A stretch of 64,000 bases of DNA from assembly GCF_947507565.1 (NCBI RefSeq), contig NC_089177.1, positions 3,472,001-3,536,000 of the forward strand, in the 5' to 3' direction. Under the pieces are notes generated by a model. It saw only the letters and a program-made list of their open reading frames with translations, searched no databases and was not told where the DNA came from. This stretch comes from Oscarella lobularis. Taxonomy: Eukaryota; Porifera; Homoscleromorpha; Homosclerophorida; Oscarellidae. Position numbers and translations under genes: made by a program. Position 1 is the first letter of the stretch. Each line of letters begins with the position of its first letter. Positions 22,246 through 35,681 of the stretch are shown one piece after another.

Positions 22246-23925
22246 CTAATCTAGTCTAGCAAACGAACGTGATGGCTGAGATAGTCGGCAAAATACGCAC
22301 AGGTTCCCCGCTCCGTGTGCCGTGGCGGCGAACTGCTTTCCGCAGTTTTCGCACAGAACGATTTTGAGACCGAGATTGTTTTCGGAACGTTTTGCGTACA
22401 TGTAGGCGATTTCGTCAACGTCTTCAATATTCCACAGCCGGATCATTTTGTCCTGTGGTGTACGGTACGGGGATAACCACCTATCTTCGTTTACTAAATC
22501 GTTTTTCTCACTTTAGAGCTAGATACTATCCAATTGCCGTCGGTTGACAGGTCGCAATCAATTACCCAACCTTCGTGGCCCTACGACTTCTATGTCAGAA
22601 AATGATTGATTGGTGCGAGTGACTCGCTTTAAGCTTGAGCTTTTCGCGCGCTGTGTTCGTGTCCCAAACGATGATGGACTCGTCAAAAGAAGCGGAAACG
22701 ATCATGCTTCCTATATCAAGCCAAATCGCGAAATCATTTTTATTTGCTTCCGGAAAACGAATACCGTCGGTTGACGTTATGCACGAACTGACATTGCCTT
22801 CGTGACCCTTGAATATCATAGGGCCTTCAAGCCTGCAGAAAAAAATAAGGAGCAAAGCCAAACAGGTTCGCCGTTTCCTCGTACCGGTATCTGCCCGTCG
22901 CGATATCCCACAGGAGAACGTTCTTGTCCCAAGACGACGTGCACAGTTGGCGTCCGTTTGGAGTAAAGCAACACGACGTGACCGCGTTTGTGTGTTTTCT
23001 AACGGAGACACGGTCGACGCGGGAAGCCGACTGGAGCGAACGAAGGAGACCTGAGAGTGAGTTTCGTTCTCGTCATTCGACTGTCCCAAATGCGAGCCGT
23101 TCTGTCCATCGACGAGGAAGCGTAGTTGTTTCCCTCCGCTCCAAACCGGCAGCACGTCACCGTGTTTGTATGGCCTAGAAGTTTTAATCCGTTATGCCTC
23201 CGAGACGTTTTTTTCTAGACAACTGCACCTTTGAGGCAGGTCACTAGTTCGCCGCTATTGATGTCCCAAATATTCAAAGTGCGGTCGTCCCCGGCTGCCA
23301 TCGCTAGGCGTCCGTCTTCTGACGTGTGGCAGCTGAGTAGTAGTCCGTTGTGGCAAGCAGACCACTGAATGCGCGACTTTGTTGCTGGAGGGTTGTTTGC
23401 CTTTCTAGATTACCATTTCTTTTCCTGTCTCGACGTTCCAGAGTTTGAGGCTTTTATCCCAGGAAGCGGATGCAATTCTATTTGTAATTTTGATGAAGTG
23501 GCACGATGAAACGGATTTCTGGTGGCCGGAAAATCCTTGCAACTGTAGCCCAGTGTGAGGATCCTGACCCCAGCCAAATAAGATCAACGTTACAACCCCC
23601 AAAAGACGAGAGGAATTCCTGACCCAAATTGCGAGAGTTTTATCGTCGGACGCGGTGAGAATCTTCTCGTCGTCACTGTCGCCGCAAAATTGACAGGAAT
23701 TGACGGCTTCGTAGTGAGTCTTCATTTCCTTGACTTTGATCTACGGGCGACAAGACGAAGAAATAAGACGAAAAACAGTCATTCGTCTTTCACACATAAA
23801 TAGACAACCCCATTACGTCTATGTACATAGGCCAAGCGCTCGTGTCTCCATTTGACGGGCGAACTGCTGGTCGGCCTGCTATCTATAGGCGAAGACGTCG
23901 GCAGCGGAGATTCACCTGTCTCCAT
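22246..23925 (-). CDS. WDR88: WD40-repeat protein with C-terminal CxxC pairs, WDR88 (PQQWD)-like
   Basis: This is a seven-bladed beta-propeller encoded by short exons on the minus strand. Blade sequences include KILTASDDKTLAIW, RIASASWDKSLKLWNVETGKEM, RLAMAAGDDRTLNIWDINSG, YASSSMDRTARIWDSR, QLCTSSWDKNVLLWDIATG and MIVSASFDESIIVWDTNT. The last exon reads MIRLWNIEDVDEIAYMY. It then carries CENCGKQF and CVFC, four cysteines that could bind zinc. That tail is what suggests WDR88, from memory of the family. The first true ATG is at 23925; the longer frame upstream starts at a TTG. The stop (TAG) is 85 bp from the MARCHF6 stop, tail to tail. It shares a 253-bp divergent promoter with AARS. The WD40 call is certain; the exact orthology is not. 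Confidence 0.75.
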
Positions 23926-24178
23926 CGCGAGCGTTACAATGAATTTTGTGACGCGCTCGGCCAATCAGAGTCGCGCAAATTGGCAACATTCGAAAAAGGG
24001 AAGACGCGACTTCGCATGCCATTCGCTGCGTGTCAAAAAACACATTCGTGCATGTGCAAAAAGACCTCGTCGTCATTGGCGACGGCGGCACCTTGCGGCG
24101 GCGACAACATAGTCAATCCGGGAATCGACTCGATCGCAACCGGGATTTCCTTTCCGACCTTGCGTCTCCTTGCGTCAT
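23926..24178. promoter_or_regulatory. Divergent promoter between WDR88-like gene and AARS
   Basis: 253 bp separate the two first ATGs. A CCAAT box sits in GGCCAATCAGAG at about 23960-23969. No TATA element is evident. Shared use by both genes is inferred from the head-to-head layout. Confidence 0.45.
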
Positions 24179-27100
24179 ATGCGCTTTGCTTTTTCCCTTC
24201 TGACGGCCAGACGACTTCTCTCGCGTAGCAAAAACATGGACACGAGTCTCACGGGAAAAGACATTCGACGAATGTTCGTCGATTACTTCGTGCAGCACGC
24301 CGAACGTCCTCACACGTTCGTCCCGTCGTCTTCGACAATACCGCACGACGATCCGACGCTTCTCTTCACTAACGCCGGCATGAATCAGGTGAGAAAAAAG
24401 GGGGAGGGGCCACTCTACGCTCGTTTCTCATTCGTTCGTAGTACAAGCCCATATTTCTCGGAACGGCCGATCCCAATAGCGATCTGTCGAAACTCGTGCG
24501 CGCTGTAAACAGCCAGAAGTGCATTCGCGCCGGCGGCAAGCACAACGATTTAGACGACGTCGGAAAGGATACGTATCACCACACGTTCTTCGAAATGCTC
24601 GGAAATTGGTCATTTGGCAATTATTTCAAGGTAAAATAATAATTGAATTAGTCAAATTAAATTAATTGTGATTAATTAGAAAGAGGCTATTGGAATGGCG
24701 TGGGATTTGCTAACGAATGTCTTCAAATTGCCCAAGGACCGTCTCTATGTGACGTACTTTGGCGGAACGGATTCCTTGCCGTCCGACGAGGAGGCGAGGC
24801 AGTATTGGATCGATATTGGTGTCGATTCGCGACGCGTTTTGCCGTTTGGCATGAGGGATAATTTTTGGGAGATGGGCGAAGTCGGACCGTGCGGACCGTG
24901 CTCGGAGATTCATTACGATCGCGTCGGAGGCGGACGCGACGTCGCTCACTTGGTCAACATGGACGACCCAGACGTGCTCGAGATATGGAATCTCGTCTTC
25001 ATTCAGTTCAATCGGTGAAGAAAGAGAGAGAGAGGAAGAGAGAAAAAATATTTTAATATTTTTTTCTTAGAGAATCTGATGGGTCATTGAAGAAGTTGCC
25101 GGATCAACATGTCGATACGGGAATGGGACTCGAGCGAATCGTATCAGTCATTCAAGGCAAAATGTCCAACTATGACACCGATCTCTTCACTTCCCTCTTC
25201 AAAGCCATTGAACAGGTTATGTCATCTTGCTATACAAGTACATGACTACATATTTTATATAGAAAACTGGTATGAGACCTTACACGGGTAAAGTGGGCCC
25301 CAATGACGTCGACGGAATTGACATGGCTTATCGCGTATTGGCTGATCACGCGCGCACTCTCACTATTGCTCTGTCCGACGGCGGACGCCCGGACAATACA
25401 GGCCGAGGGTAGGAGAGGGGAAAAGGAGGGGGAGTGCGTAGGGAATTATTATGAGATTATTGTATAGCTACGTTTTGAGACGAATTTTGCGTCGCGCTGT
25501 TCGATTTGCTTCCGAGAAGATGAACGCTTCGCCGGGCATGTTTGGCAGTTTGGTGCACACGGTTGTGGAAATTTTGGTCAGCGCGTTTTATTTTTAAAAA
25601 GTTTCTATTTTGGACGTTGGCTGTTTTCAGGGCGATGCCTTTCCGGAAATAGCTCGGGATCCGCAGGAAGTGATTGACATTATTGACGACGAAGAGGCTC
25701 AATTTTTGAAGACGCTCGCCCGCGGTCGACGTCTCTTCGAGAGAGCAACCACTGACTTGAAGGACAAAGTCATACCTGGTATGAGGAAATACATTGAATA
25801 TATGAGCTAACCGTTTTCTCAAGGCAATGTCGCTTGGCGTCTCTACGACACGTACGGATTTCCGCTCGACTTGACCCAACTCATGGGAGAAGAGCAAGGA
25901 CTGACTGTCAATCTCGAGCAGTATGAAGCGGCCAAAACTCACGCTCAAGTAAGGAGACAGGCTCCATAGAGAAAGAAAGAAATGGGGTAGAGTGACTTTT
26001 TCTTAAAAGTTGATTGCTCGAGGCAAAGGGGTCGGCGTCGACGAAACGGTCAACTTGGACGTTCACGCTATCAGCGAGCTCAAAGCGAAAGGCGTTCCGG
26101 CGACGAATGATAGCTACAAGTACGGCTACTCCTCAGACAATGGCGGAAAATACAGTTCGCAATAATCCTCAGAAATAATTACGTAATAATTACGTGACGT
26201 TTTTTTAGCTTTTCAGCCTATTTCCGGCAAAGTTGTCGCTATTCGACTCGACAAGGCGTTCGTAGACGAAGTCGGCGGCGGGGAGAGCGGCAAGCAGTGC
26301 GGCATCGTGTTGGACCAGACGTGCTGCTACGCGGAACAGGGCGGACAGATCTACGACCTCGGCTACATGACAAAGGAAGGAGACGAGGTGAGTACACAAG
26401 ATCGCGAGTCCCCACGTCACTCCTTTGAATATTTTCTCCTAAAGGACACGGAGTTTTCACTTGTCGACGTGCAAGTGAGAGGCGGCTACGTCCTACACGT
26501 GGGAAATTTAGAAGGGACGGTGAAGATCGGCGATACTTTGAAAATTTATATAGACGAGGTGTGGTATTGTACCCTTTGGGGGAGTTCGTTCTTTTACTGG
26601 TGTTTGCGGGGTAGTCGCGGAGGAGACTCGTGATGAACAATCACACGGCAACGCATCTGCTCAACTTTGCCTTGAGAAATCAACTTGGCTTCGCAGATCA
26701 GAAAGGTAGTCTCGTCGCTCCGGATCGACTTCGATTCGATTTCACGGCCAAGGTAGAACAGTAAGCGGATTTCCTATTACCGAATTCAATTGCTTGGTCT
26801 CTAGGGAGCTATGACCAATGAACAGATTAAAAATTCGGAGAAAATTGTCAATGATTTCTTGTCGAAACGTCAAGGTGTCTATGCGAAAGAAGCGTCGCTT
26901 GCCGTGGCAAAGGAAATTCAAGGATTGAGGGCCGTTTTTGAAGAGGTTACCCCCTGCGCGCAAGTTAAGTTCGCGCGTAAAAATCGCGCGATTATTTACA
27001 CTAGGTATACCCTGATCCCGTGCGAATTCTATCCGTGGATGTTCCCGTTGACGTTCTGGTTGCCGATCCGTCCGGATCGGCCGGCACGAAGACGTCAGTG

Positions 27101-28173
27101 GAATTTTGCGGCGGAACGTGAGTGGAAATTAAAGATTGTTGAGGATTCGATTGTTTTTTTATAGTCACGTTCAAAATACGAGTCACATTGGGCATTTTGC
27201 CTTGGTTTCTGAAGAAGCGATATCAAAGGGGATTAGACGAATTGTAGCACTGACTGGCCCAGCTGCAACTCACGTACGAAAAAAGAGACTTTAGTATTCT
27301 AGTATTATATACTTTCTATATGCAGAGTCAAAGGAAATGTGATTTTCTTTTGAAATCGGTGGAGGAGTTGGAGAAGAAAGTTCACGGTTTGAAAAAGGAG
27401 GGTTTGGTCGGTAGCAAGGCGTTGATGAAGGAGATCATTCAGCTGAGCAGCGTGAGTTAGTGCGTCGAGTGTCAACGACTTGCAACGCCGTATTCTCTGT
27501 TATGCAGGACGTAACAGATTCGGTTATTTCAGCGTGGAGAAAGGAGCAGTTGAGGCAGACTTTAGGTGGACTCAAGAAGATTTTGATTGACAGTGAAACT
27601 GCTGCCAAGAAAGCTGCAATCAAATTGGTGAGAGTGTAGCCAAATTTCAAGTCTTTTTCATCACTCGGTTTCTTTATATACAAGGCTGCTGAGAAAGCGA
27701 AAGCGATTGCCCAATCAAATCAAGGAAAAGATTTTATTGTGGAAATTATAGACGTTGGATCAGTGGGAAAGGTACGGGGGACCCGTTAGAAGCAACCTGC
27801 TTTTTTTTCTATGCCCTTGTACTGGCAGGCTGTGATAGAGGCTCTGCAGCAATTGAAAAAAGCCGCACCAAATACAGCCGTTCTGTTGTTTAGCGTAGAC
27901 TCGGCTGATGGAAAGGTCCTCTGCCAGAGCCAAGTGCCTCAGGTACTGATTAATTGCATTATCTCCTCTCCCAAAAAATGACGTTCATTCTATATATAGA
28001 GTCTAGTGTCACGTGGTCTAAAGGCGAATGAATGGGTAGAATCCATCGCTCAATTACTCGGCGGAAGAGTGGGCGGAAGAGAGACGACTGCGCAAGGGTC
28101 TGGGTCGAACGTCGGTGCGGTGGACGAAGCTGTTGAAGTGGCACGCAAGTTTGCTTCGTCGAAACTGGACTGA
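24179..28173 (+). CDS. AARS1: Alanyl-tRNA synthetase, with alternative in-frame starts
   Basis: This class II synthetase charges tRNA-Ala and edits mischarged Ser/Gly. The cytosolic-type N-terminus [18 protein letters not shown] starts at 24236. The catalytic core follows with [40 protein letters not shown] and [36 protein letters not shown] and [13 protein letters not shown] are the tRNA-recognition helices. The editing domain keeps HTATH (26642-26656) and FCGGTHV, the zinc/catalytic residues. The C-Ala domain ends [15 protein letters not shown] and then ASSKLD, TGA at 28171-28173. An upstream ATG at 24179, in frame and in weak context, adds 19 residues ([19 protein letters not shown]) without acidic residues, as in a mitochondrial presequence. 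The second ATG has a strong context (A at -3, G at +4). Confidence 0.95.
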
Positions 28174-28234
28174 GTCCGATTTTTTTCCGAGTGGCGGGCA
28201 GGAACTTTAGCGCACGCTAGGAGATTAATCATCC

Positions 28235-31200
28235 ATGGAGTCTGTCGAAATGTCTCCACTTTCGGTCTCGACGCGCTTTAAAAAGCGCGCCGTGCATCGT
28301 CGTACGTCTGAAGAATCGTTTGAGTCGGGAACGGGAGTGGACGAAGTGCCGCTCATGTCGGACGCGTTCGACGAGAGCGACGACGACGAAACAGGCGTTT
28401 TCACACAAAGACCGAGGCGCAAACGCCTTTACAAGTCATCCTCGGGACCGATCGAAGTCATTTGTTCAGGAATCGAACGGTATTCGCTATGATAGGAGCA
28501 AAATAAACGAGGAAAACGCTTTTTCTCAGATGTCTGCGATTCGTGTGGAATAAATTCAAGCGAAAAAAGGCTTTACAGCCGAGAACCATTCGTTTAGGCC
28601 GCAACGTATGATTTTTTCATTCAATTGCACACTCTCGTGTTTATTTTGACGTGGTTTTTAGTATCCGGGCTCCTTTCCACCGAACGTCATCAAAAATCAA
28701 AAATACAACGTCGTTACATTTATTCCGTTGGTAAGAAAAATTAGGTGGAGAGCGTGGAAATGATTTTCAATTATAGGTTTTATTTCAACAATTTAAATTC
28801 TTCCTGAATCTCTATTTCTTGATCGTGGCCGTATCTCAGTTCGTTCCTTCACTGCGAATTGGCTACCTCTACACTTACTGGGCACCTCTGGTGAATTAAA
28901 TAAATATTTAATTTTGCTCTTTTTTTAAATGATTTTCTCGCAGGGCTTTGTCTTAGCTGTTACAATGTGCCGCGAGGCGTGGGACGATCTGAAACGGTTT
29001 ATGAGGGACAAGGATCTCAACGGTCAAGTTTATAAGAAATTGACTCAGACAGGCAACACACATCTTAAGATTCCTCCCTCCCTCCTCTAACTTTTTAAAA
29101 CATTCAACGTCAGGTCTCATAGACGTTTCAAGTGCAGAGCTGAGACTTGGCGACTTGATTAAAATTGAAAAAGTAGGAAAAGTTCTTCAGAGAAAAACGT
29201 TCTATTTTTTGATGTAGAATCAGCGAATTCCGGCAGATTTGGTGCTGCTACAGACAACAGAGAAAAATGGTCCTCTCGAAAACAAATCTGTTTATATAGC
29301 GGACTTTTTCTATATCTAATCCTAGGCGCCTGTTTTGTTCGGACGGATCAATTGGACGGGGAGACCGATTGGAAGCTCAAAGTTGCTGTTCCGTCAACAC
29401 AGCGCCTCGGTTCTGATCGCGTAAGTAACGGCCACTATTGAATCGATTTAAAAAGGAGGCTTGTGACTTGCCAGGAACTCTTAAGCGTGAACGCGTTTGC
29501 TGACGTTGAAAAACCCAAAAAGGACATTCACTCTTTTATTGGAATGTTTACCCGAGTACCTAGGAACAATTTCGTGTTAATTTTGCGATAAATAATAGGG
29601 GCTCTTTTTTTTAGACGGATGGCCTCGACGGTAGGAAAGAGGAAGAACCGCTGGGCGTCGAAAACGTTCTCTGGGCGAGCACTGTGCTCGCTTCAGGTGC
29701 AGTCAGCAATTTCATTTGCATTGATTCAACGGCAACGAACTTCCTTCTTCTCAAGGAAACGCTATTGGTGTGGTCATCTACACGGGAAGCGAGACGCGCA
29801 GCGTCATGAACACGTCTCAGCCCGAGACGAAAGTAAAAATTTCGAATTTTTTTCTTTTCTTTTCTCAATGGAAATTTCGACGCAGGTTGGTTTGCTCGAC
29901 TTGGAGATCAATCGACTGACGAAAGTTCTCTTCGTGGCGACCATGGTTCTCGCTTTCGTTCTCGTTTCTCTTCGCGTGAGCGACGACGACGACGACGACG
30001 AGTCGATTTTTCCTTTATGAGTTTTTTAGGGATTTGACGGCGTTTGGTATCGGTACTTTATTCGCTTTATTCTCTTGTTTTCCTACATAATTCCGCTCAG
30101 GTACGTTAATTGAGACGTTTGTTTGAATGTCTGGCTAATTCATATTTTTCCTTCTAGTCTTCGCGTCAACTTGGACATGGGCAAGATCGTCTACTCGTGG
30201 ATGATAGCGAGAGACAAGGATATACCAGGCACGGTCGTGAGAAGCAGCACAATACCGGAAGAGCTCGGTCGAATCGTTTATCTACTCACCGACAAAACGG
30301 GAACGCTGACACAGAACGAAATGGTGCAGTAGTCTTTGCTTCAAAGAGGTACATAATCGATTCGTTTACGTAGGTTTTCAAAAAATTGCACTTGGGCACG
30401 GTTTCGTACGGTTCTGAGTCGTTGGGCGAGGTACCTTGGAAATTCTCTGTGTCTATTAGATTCTTTATGTTGCTTTAGCTTTCTACTATGGTGCATCAGT
30501 ACTTTCCGAAGGACAATCATATGGCTTCTGGTTCTGGACTATCGCGAGTATTTTCACTTTGGAATTGCGTGTGTGCTACGCGCATTTCTTTGTATGATGC
30601 AGGCTAGAAAGACGTCCGTCGTTCACGCGTACGAAGCTGTCAAAGCCTGCGCTCTTTGCCACAACGTTACGCCCGTGGAACCGGATGAAACGGCGCCTGA
30701 AGGGACAGTAGCCTATCAAGCGTCAAGTCCAGACGAAGTACTGCATCTAACAATAATTCCGGGTTTTTTGGACCTTTTCTCTCTTTAGATTGCTTTGGTT
30801 CAGTGGACGGAGAAAATGGGATTGGTTTTAGTCGATCGCGATTTGACGTCAATGCAATTGAAGGCGCCCAACGGCGATTTTCTTTCGTTTGAAATTCTTC
30901 ACGTTTTTCCGTTCACGTCGCAACGAAAACGAATGGGAATAATTCTTCGGGTAAAATTGCGATCGCGATAGATGCACTCAGCCACGACGATCCGGCTCTC
31001 GCACCTTAGAATAAATCAAACGGAGAAATTGTTTTCTACATGAAAGGCGCAGATGTCATCATGAGTCAGATTGTTCAGTATAACGACTGGCTTGAGGAGG
31101 AGGTAACCCTTTCAGAATTTAGTTCATTAATAATCTGTTGTTTTTCAAGTGTGGCAACATGGGTAGGGAAGGCCTACGAACTCTAGTTGTAGCAAAGAAA

Positions 31201-33325
31201 ATACTGACTCAGGAACAGTACCGAGATTTTGACGTAGGAGTACAATATATATAGATTAGTTCTCTATTTAGCTTATAAATGAATAGGCTAAATATGCTCA
31301 GGCTAAATTGAGTATGACAGATAGAGCGGCTCAGGTGTGTTAATAGTCATCAAATTTTCTTTTTTTTTAACTAAGTTAAGTTTTGCAGATGGAGTCTGTT
31401 GTTCAAACGTTAGAACAGGAAATGGAATTGCTTTGCATAACTGGGGTTGAAGATAAACTGCAGGTAACCAGTGACTTTAGGCTGATCATATAAAATATCT
31501 CTCCTAAGGTTAATGTAAAACCGACTCTGGAATTGTTGAGAAATGCAGGCGTCAAGGCATTTTTTGGCTTTTTCTTTTTTCGCTTCTATGCATGATGTGT
31601 TGGTTAGATTTGGATGCTGACGGGTGACAAAATGGAAACGGCTATTTGCATTGCATCGAGTTCTAAATTGGTGTCCAAGACTCAGGACATCTATCGATTT
31701 CAAGAGGTTTTCAAAAGCGAATCACGAACGTTTTTCTCTCCCTTACGTCTCCAAAAAAAAGGTTTCAGATAGACGAGAGGCTCACCTTCAATTGAACGAT
31801 TTCCGACGAAAGAGTGATTTGGCTCTCGTTATCACTGGCTCCTCTTTAGAGGTCGAAATTAGGATAGAGATGATTTTTTCTTTATTCTCGCATTCTCTTA
31901 GGTCTGTCTCAGTCATTACGAGACAGAATTTATAGACCTCGCGTGCCAGTGTCCGTGCGTAGTCTGTTGCCGCTGCTCGCCAACGCAAAAGGCTCAGATT
32001 GTCGACTTGCTCAAGAAATACACGAAGAAACCGACGTGTGCCGTAGGTGGGTACAAAAACAGTGGGATGTTGGGTTTTCGAAAAAATTGTGTCGCTTCCA
32101 AGGTGACGGAGGCAACGACGTGAGCATGATTCAAGCCGCCAACGTCGGCATTGGAATCGTTGGAAAAGTAGACACGGTCTAGCCACAATACTAAATTCGG
32201 GTGATTTGTACTTTTAGGAGGGAAAGCAGGCGTCGCTTGCTGCCGATTTCTCCATCACCCAGTTCCAACATATTGGTAGACTGCTGGTTTGGCATGGCAG
32301 AAACAGGTGACGTTCTTTTTGTCTGTGTGCGCCGTTGTGAACTAATGCACACTTTATAGCTATAAACGATCAGCGTCTCTCAGTCAGTTTGTCATTCACA
32401 GAGGTCTTATCATATCGGCTATGCAGGCAAGACGCAGACTCATCTGGCAAGTGGTACTATTCCTTCTTTCTTCTCCTAGGCTGTTTTCTCTACTGTCTTT
32501 TATTTTGTATCTGTTGCTCTGTATGAAGGCTTCCTTATGGTCGGGTAAGACGAGCAACCTTTCCAATTCAGTCCTTTCTGTTTGATCCATACGCGTGCTT
32601 TCTTAGCTATGCGACTGTTTACACAATGTTTCCCGTTTTTTCTCTCGTCCTCGACGTGGACGTTTCCGCAAAGACGGCAATGCTTTATCCAGAGCTGTAC
32701 AAGGACTTAGCCAAGGTGCACAGTGCATGGAATGAGCATTTTGATCAGTAGCACCACTTCTTTAGAGTCGTTCGTTGTCGTTTAAGACGTTTTTCATCTG
32801 GATTCTTATAAGTGTCTATCAAGGTAAGTCGTCCGTTTCCTCATAGAGTGCATGTCCTAGGAATTGGCTTAGGTGGGATTATTATGTACGGTGCTCTTCT
32901 CCTATTTGATTCCGAGTTCATTCACATCGTTGCTATAACGTTCACTTCGCTTATACTCACCGAATTACTGATGGTTGCTCTGACGATTCGCACTTGGCAC
33001 GTGCTCATGATTCTGGCTGAATTAGCCAGCTTTGGAATATACGTTATATCGTTGGTGATTCTCAACGAATATTTTGGTACAGCTATTCAGACTTTTCTGT
33101 GTGCGGTAGAATCTACGTTTTGTTTAGATTCCAAGTTCCTGAAGACTTGGGCTTTCATATGGAGGGTTGTTGTGATTACTGCAGTCAGTTGCCTTCCTCT
33201 CTACGTACGGTGCCACGTGTTTCTAATCCTTTAGTATTACACCTCTTTATTGGTTTTGCTAGATTTTGAAATGCCTGAGGAAAAAGTGTGCTCCTCCCAT
33301 ATACTCAAAGCTGCAGCAAACTTGA
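28235..33325 (+). CDS. ATP9: P4-ATPase phospholipid flippase, ATP9A/ATP9B (Neo1) type
   Basis: This class of endosome/Golgi P-type ATPase acts without a CDC50 partner in the families studied. An acidic N-terminal tail precedes the membrane region. Landmarks are [60 protein letters not shown], and [13 protein letters not shown], the P4 form of the actuator loop. [11 protein letters not shown] (about 30288-30330) carries the phosphorylated Asp. [14 protein letters not shown] lies in the nucleotide domain. [19 protein letters not shown] (from 32102) is the Mg-binding hinge, followed by [12 protein letters not shown]. The C-terminal membrane helices end with [21 protein letters not shown], very like ATP9A/B, and TGA at 33323-33325. 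Many introns are tiny. Whether this is the single ATP9 of the organism cannot be told here. Confidence 0.93.
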
Positions 33326-33430
33326 TTTCATGATGACGACAGAATTGTGTTTTAAACCGCTTTGGCCTAATTTAGTTACGGGTACAATCAATATTGCTCA
33401 AAAATATATAGTCCTGGAAATGGTAACCGG

Positions 33431-35532
33431 ATGTGTTTCACATTGCGCACACTCGCGCAGAGTGCTCCAGAGATGACGGCCCAGATGACGGACAAGATGG
33501 ATCTCGTCCTCGATGCCGTGCACTATGCGACGTATTGCGGCATGATTTCGCTCGATAAGGAAGGCCACGTGGCTCCGCCGTCCTTCGCTCTGTTCCCCAG
33601 CCCCATTCCGCGCAGCGAACGCGATTTTGTCGCTTCCATTCAAAAGGACGTCAGCCGACTGATCGATCGATCGAGCAGAGATCGCGATTTCTTGCACGGA
33701 TCGCTCAGAAAGTGCGTAGGCGTCACGCGAGAGGAGTCTTCGTCCTATATTTTTTTCCTTCGCTAGCGCCGCCGTCTCGGACGAATTTACTCGCGAGTTG
33801 CTAAAGATTTCGGAAAAAACGTGGGAATCGAGTCAGAAAAAGGTCGCTTGTCGGAAAAAATCGTGCGTTTTTTTTATAATGGGATTTGTTTTTCTAGCCT
33901 GTTCTCGAACTGCTGCGATCGGATTATTTGCTCGATTCGACCGATCGCGGACGCGCCACTCGAGCGAGGCAAATCGAAGTGAACGTCATCGCGTCATCTT
34001 GCTCGAATTTCTCCGAGAAGTTGCCTCATTTGCATAGGTATGATGCTCTAGTATAGTTTATTGGCACATGCGGTATGTATCGAAATAATGGTTTAGGTTT
34101 ACTCTCAGTAGGAGAGATGGGAAAAAGCCATTTGATTTTCGTGAAACTGTAAGGGAGGGGGAACGCTCTACCATTTGATAAAGGATGCTTTTATTTAGCT
34201 TCCTGACAATCATGCCAATGATGGGTTCATTGACGCACTTGCTCTAAGTTGGAAAGCGTACAATTCTTCAAGGTATCCAGAGCCAAGTCACATCTAAATA
34301 ATTTACACGAGTTTATTGAATGATCTAGTTCCATTATCATAACAGTGATGAATCGCAATGAACGCAATATTTATGAGTTATTGAGCATTCGATATGGCCT
34401 TCTAAAGCGGTTGGTACAGCAGAACAATAAGAGGCACATATAAGCAGTTTCTCTTCTCGAAGGCATGGCATTGAGAACAGGCTGATCTGTTTTGATGATA
34501 TGATTGAGGGAGGTCCAATGGAAGCCAAGCTTCATAGCGACGATCAAGCATTATTGATGTATGTAGTACAATGCGAATGCAACAGTAGTGCCAGATTCTC
34601 TTTAGAGACGGTCAAGAAGTTGCTGTAGTGTTTTTCCGTTCTTGCTATGGAGTTGAGCATTATCCAACAGAGAAGGTAGCACATGCTGACTGCAGAATCA
34701 AAGTCAACGGTTTTCTTCTTTTTAGCATTGGAAAGCGCGTCTTCTGCTGGAGACGTCAAAAAGCATTCAATGTCCTTCAGTTGCACAACAGCTAGCTGGC
34801 ACAAAAAAGATCCAGCAAGAGCTATCAAAACCTGGCATATTAGAAAAGTACTTAATTTAGTAGTGCGGACAGGATATACTCGCATCAATTTCTTAAAAGA
34901 TTCATTGAGGATCCTGCTGCAGTGCGTCGAATGCGAGCAACGTTTTGTGCAATGTATTCTATAGACAGGGTATGGTATTTGATATTGTTGCTCTACTGTA
35001 CATAATCCAAATTATTGTCAGAACGCCGAGGGAGATGCAGCTGCTCAGCTGGGCGTTCAAAATCCCGAACAATACGTTCTGAAACCCCAACGAGAAGGAG
35101 GAGGTTGTTCGCCTAGCGTACTCCCTCCTTCCTCTTCAGTCCTCCTCTTTTGTGTATATAGGTCATAATATCTACGGAATAGATGTGAAGACGTTTCTGG
35201 AAAAGCATTGGGAAGACGACGAGCGTAGCGCCTACATTATGATGGAACGCGTTCGTCCTTCGTTCGCAGACAACTACTTTGTGCGACAGGGGCAGATCAC
35301 GCGTCTCCAACCCACTCAACTGATCAATGAACTGGGCATCTATGGTGCCTACGTGAGGTAGAAAACTTACTAACTTAAATTTCCATTTATTTATGAATTG
35401 TTGCATAGGAAAGGAGAAGAGGAATTACTAAATGAAGCTGTTGGGCATGTGCTGCGTAGCAAACCGTTCGATTCAGACGAAGGCGGACTATTTGCTGGGT
35501 ATGGTTGCTTAGACTCGCCGCTTTTCACGTAA
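33431..35532 (+). CDS. GSS: Glutathione synthetase
   Basis: The enzyme joins gamma-glutamylcysteine and glycine using ATP, the last step of glutathione synthesis. Recognisable pieces in order are [35 protein letters not shown] (substrate-binding segment, cf. QIEINTISASFGGL in human), [18 protein letters not shown], and ARLLLE with the [14 protein letters not shown]-like exon. [11 protein letters not shown] (about 35070-35100) is the glycine-rich ATP loop. [24 protein letters not shown] and [10 protein letters not shown] close the ATP-grasp fold. The ATG at 33431 is preferred; one at 33473 is also in frame. The call ends at TAA 35530-35532 after LDSPLFT. A GTAAG at the stop could alternatively splice to a short tail near 35595. 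It lies 105 bp after ATP9 and 149 bp tail-to-tail from the Maf gene. Confidence 0.93.
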
Positions 35533-35681
35533 GAATTGCACTCTATTTAAATAAATTTATATAACCGTTCTCTAAATCTAAACAAAAAAAAATAGGAACT
35601 TGTACTGTAGAGCTATACAAAATATCTTATATACAGCAATCAAAGGTAGGAAGCAGTCTTTGCCGAACTCGACTCAATTGA

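Noticed and set aside
23926-23964. Longer N-terminus for the WD40 gene
   Set aside because: The extension begins at TTG, not ATG. The first ATG in frame is 23925.
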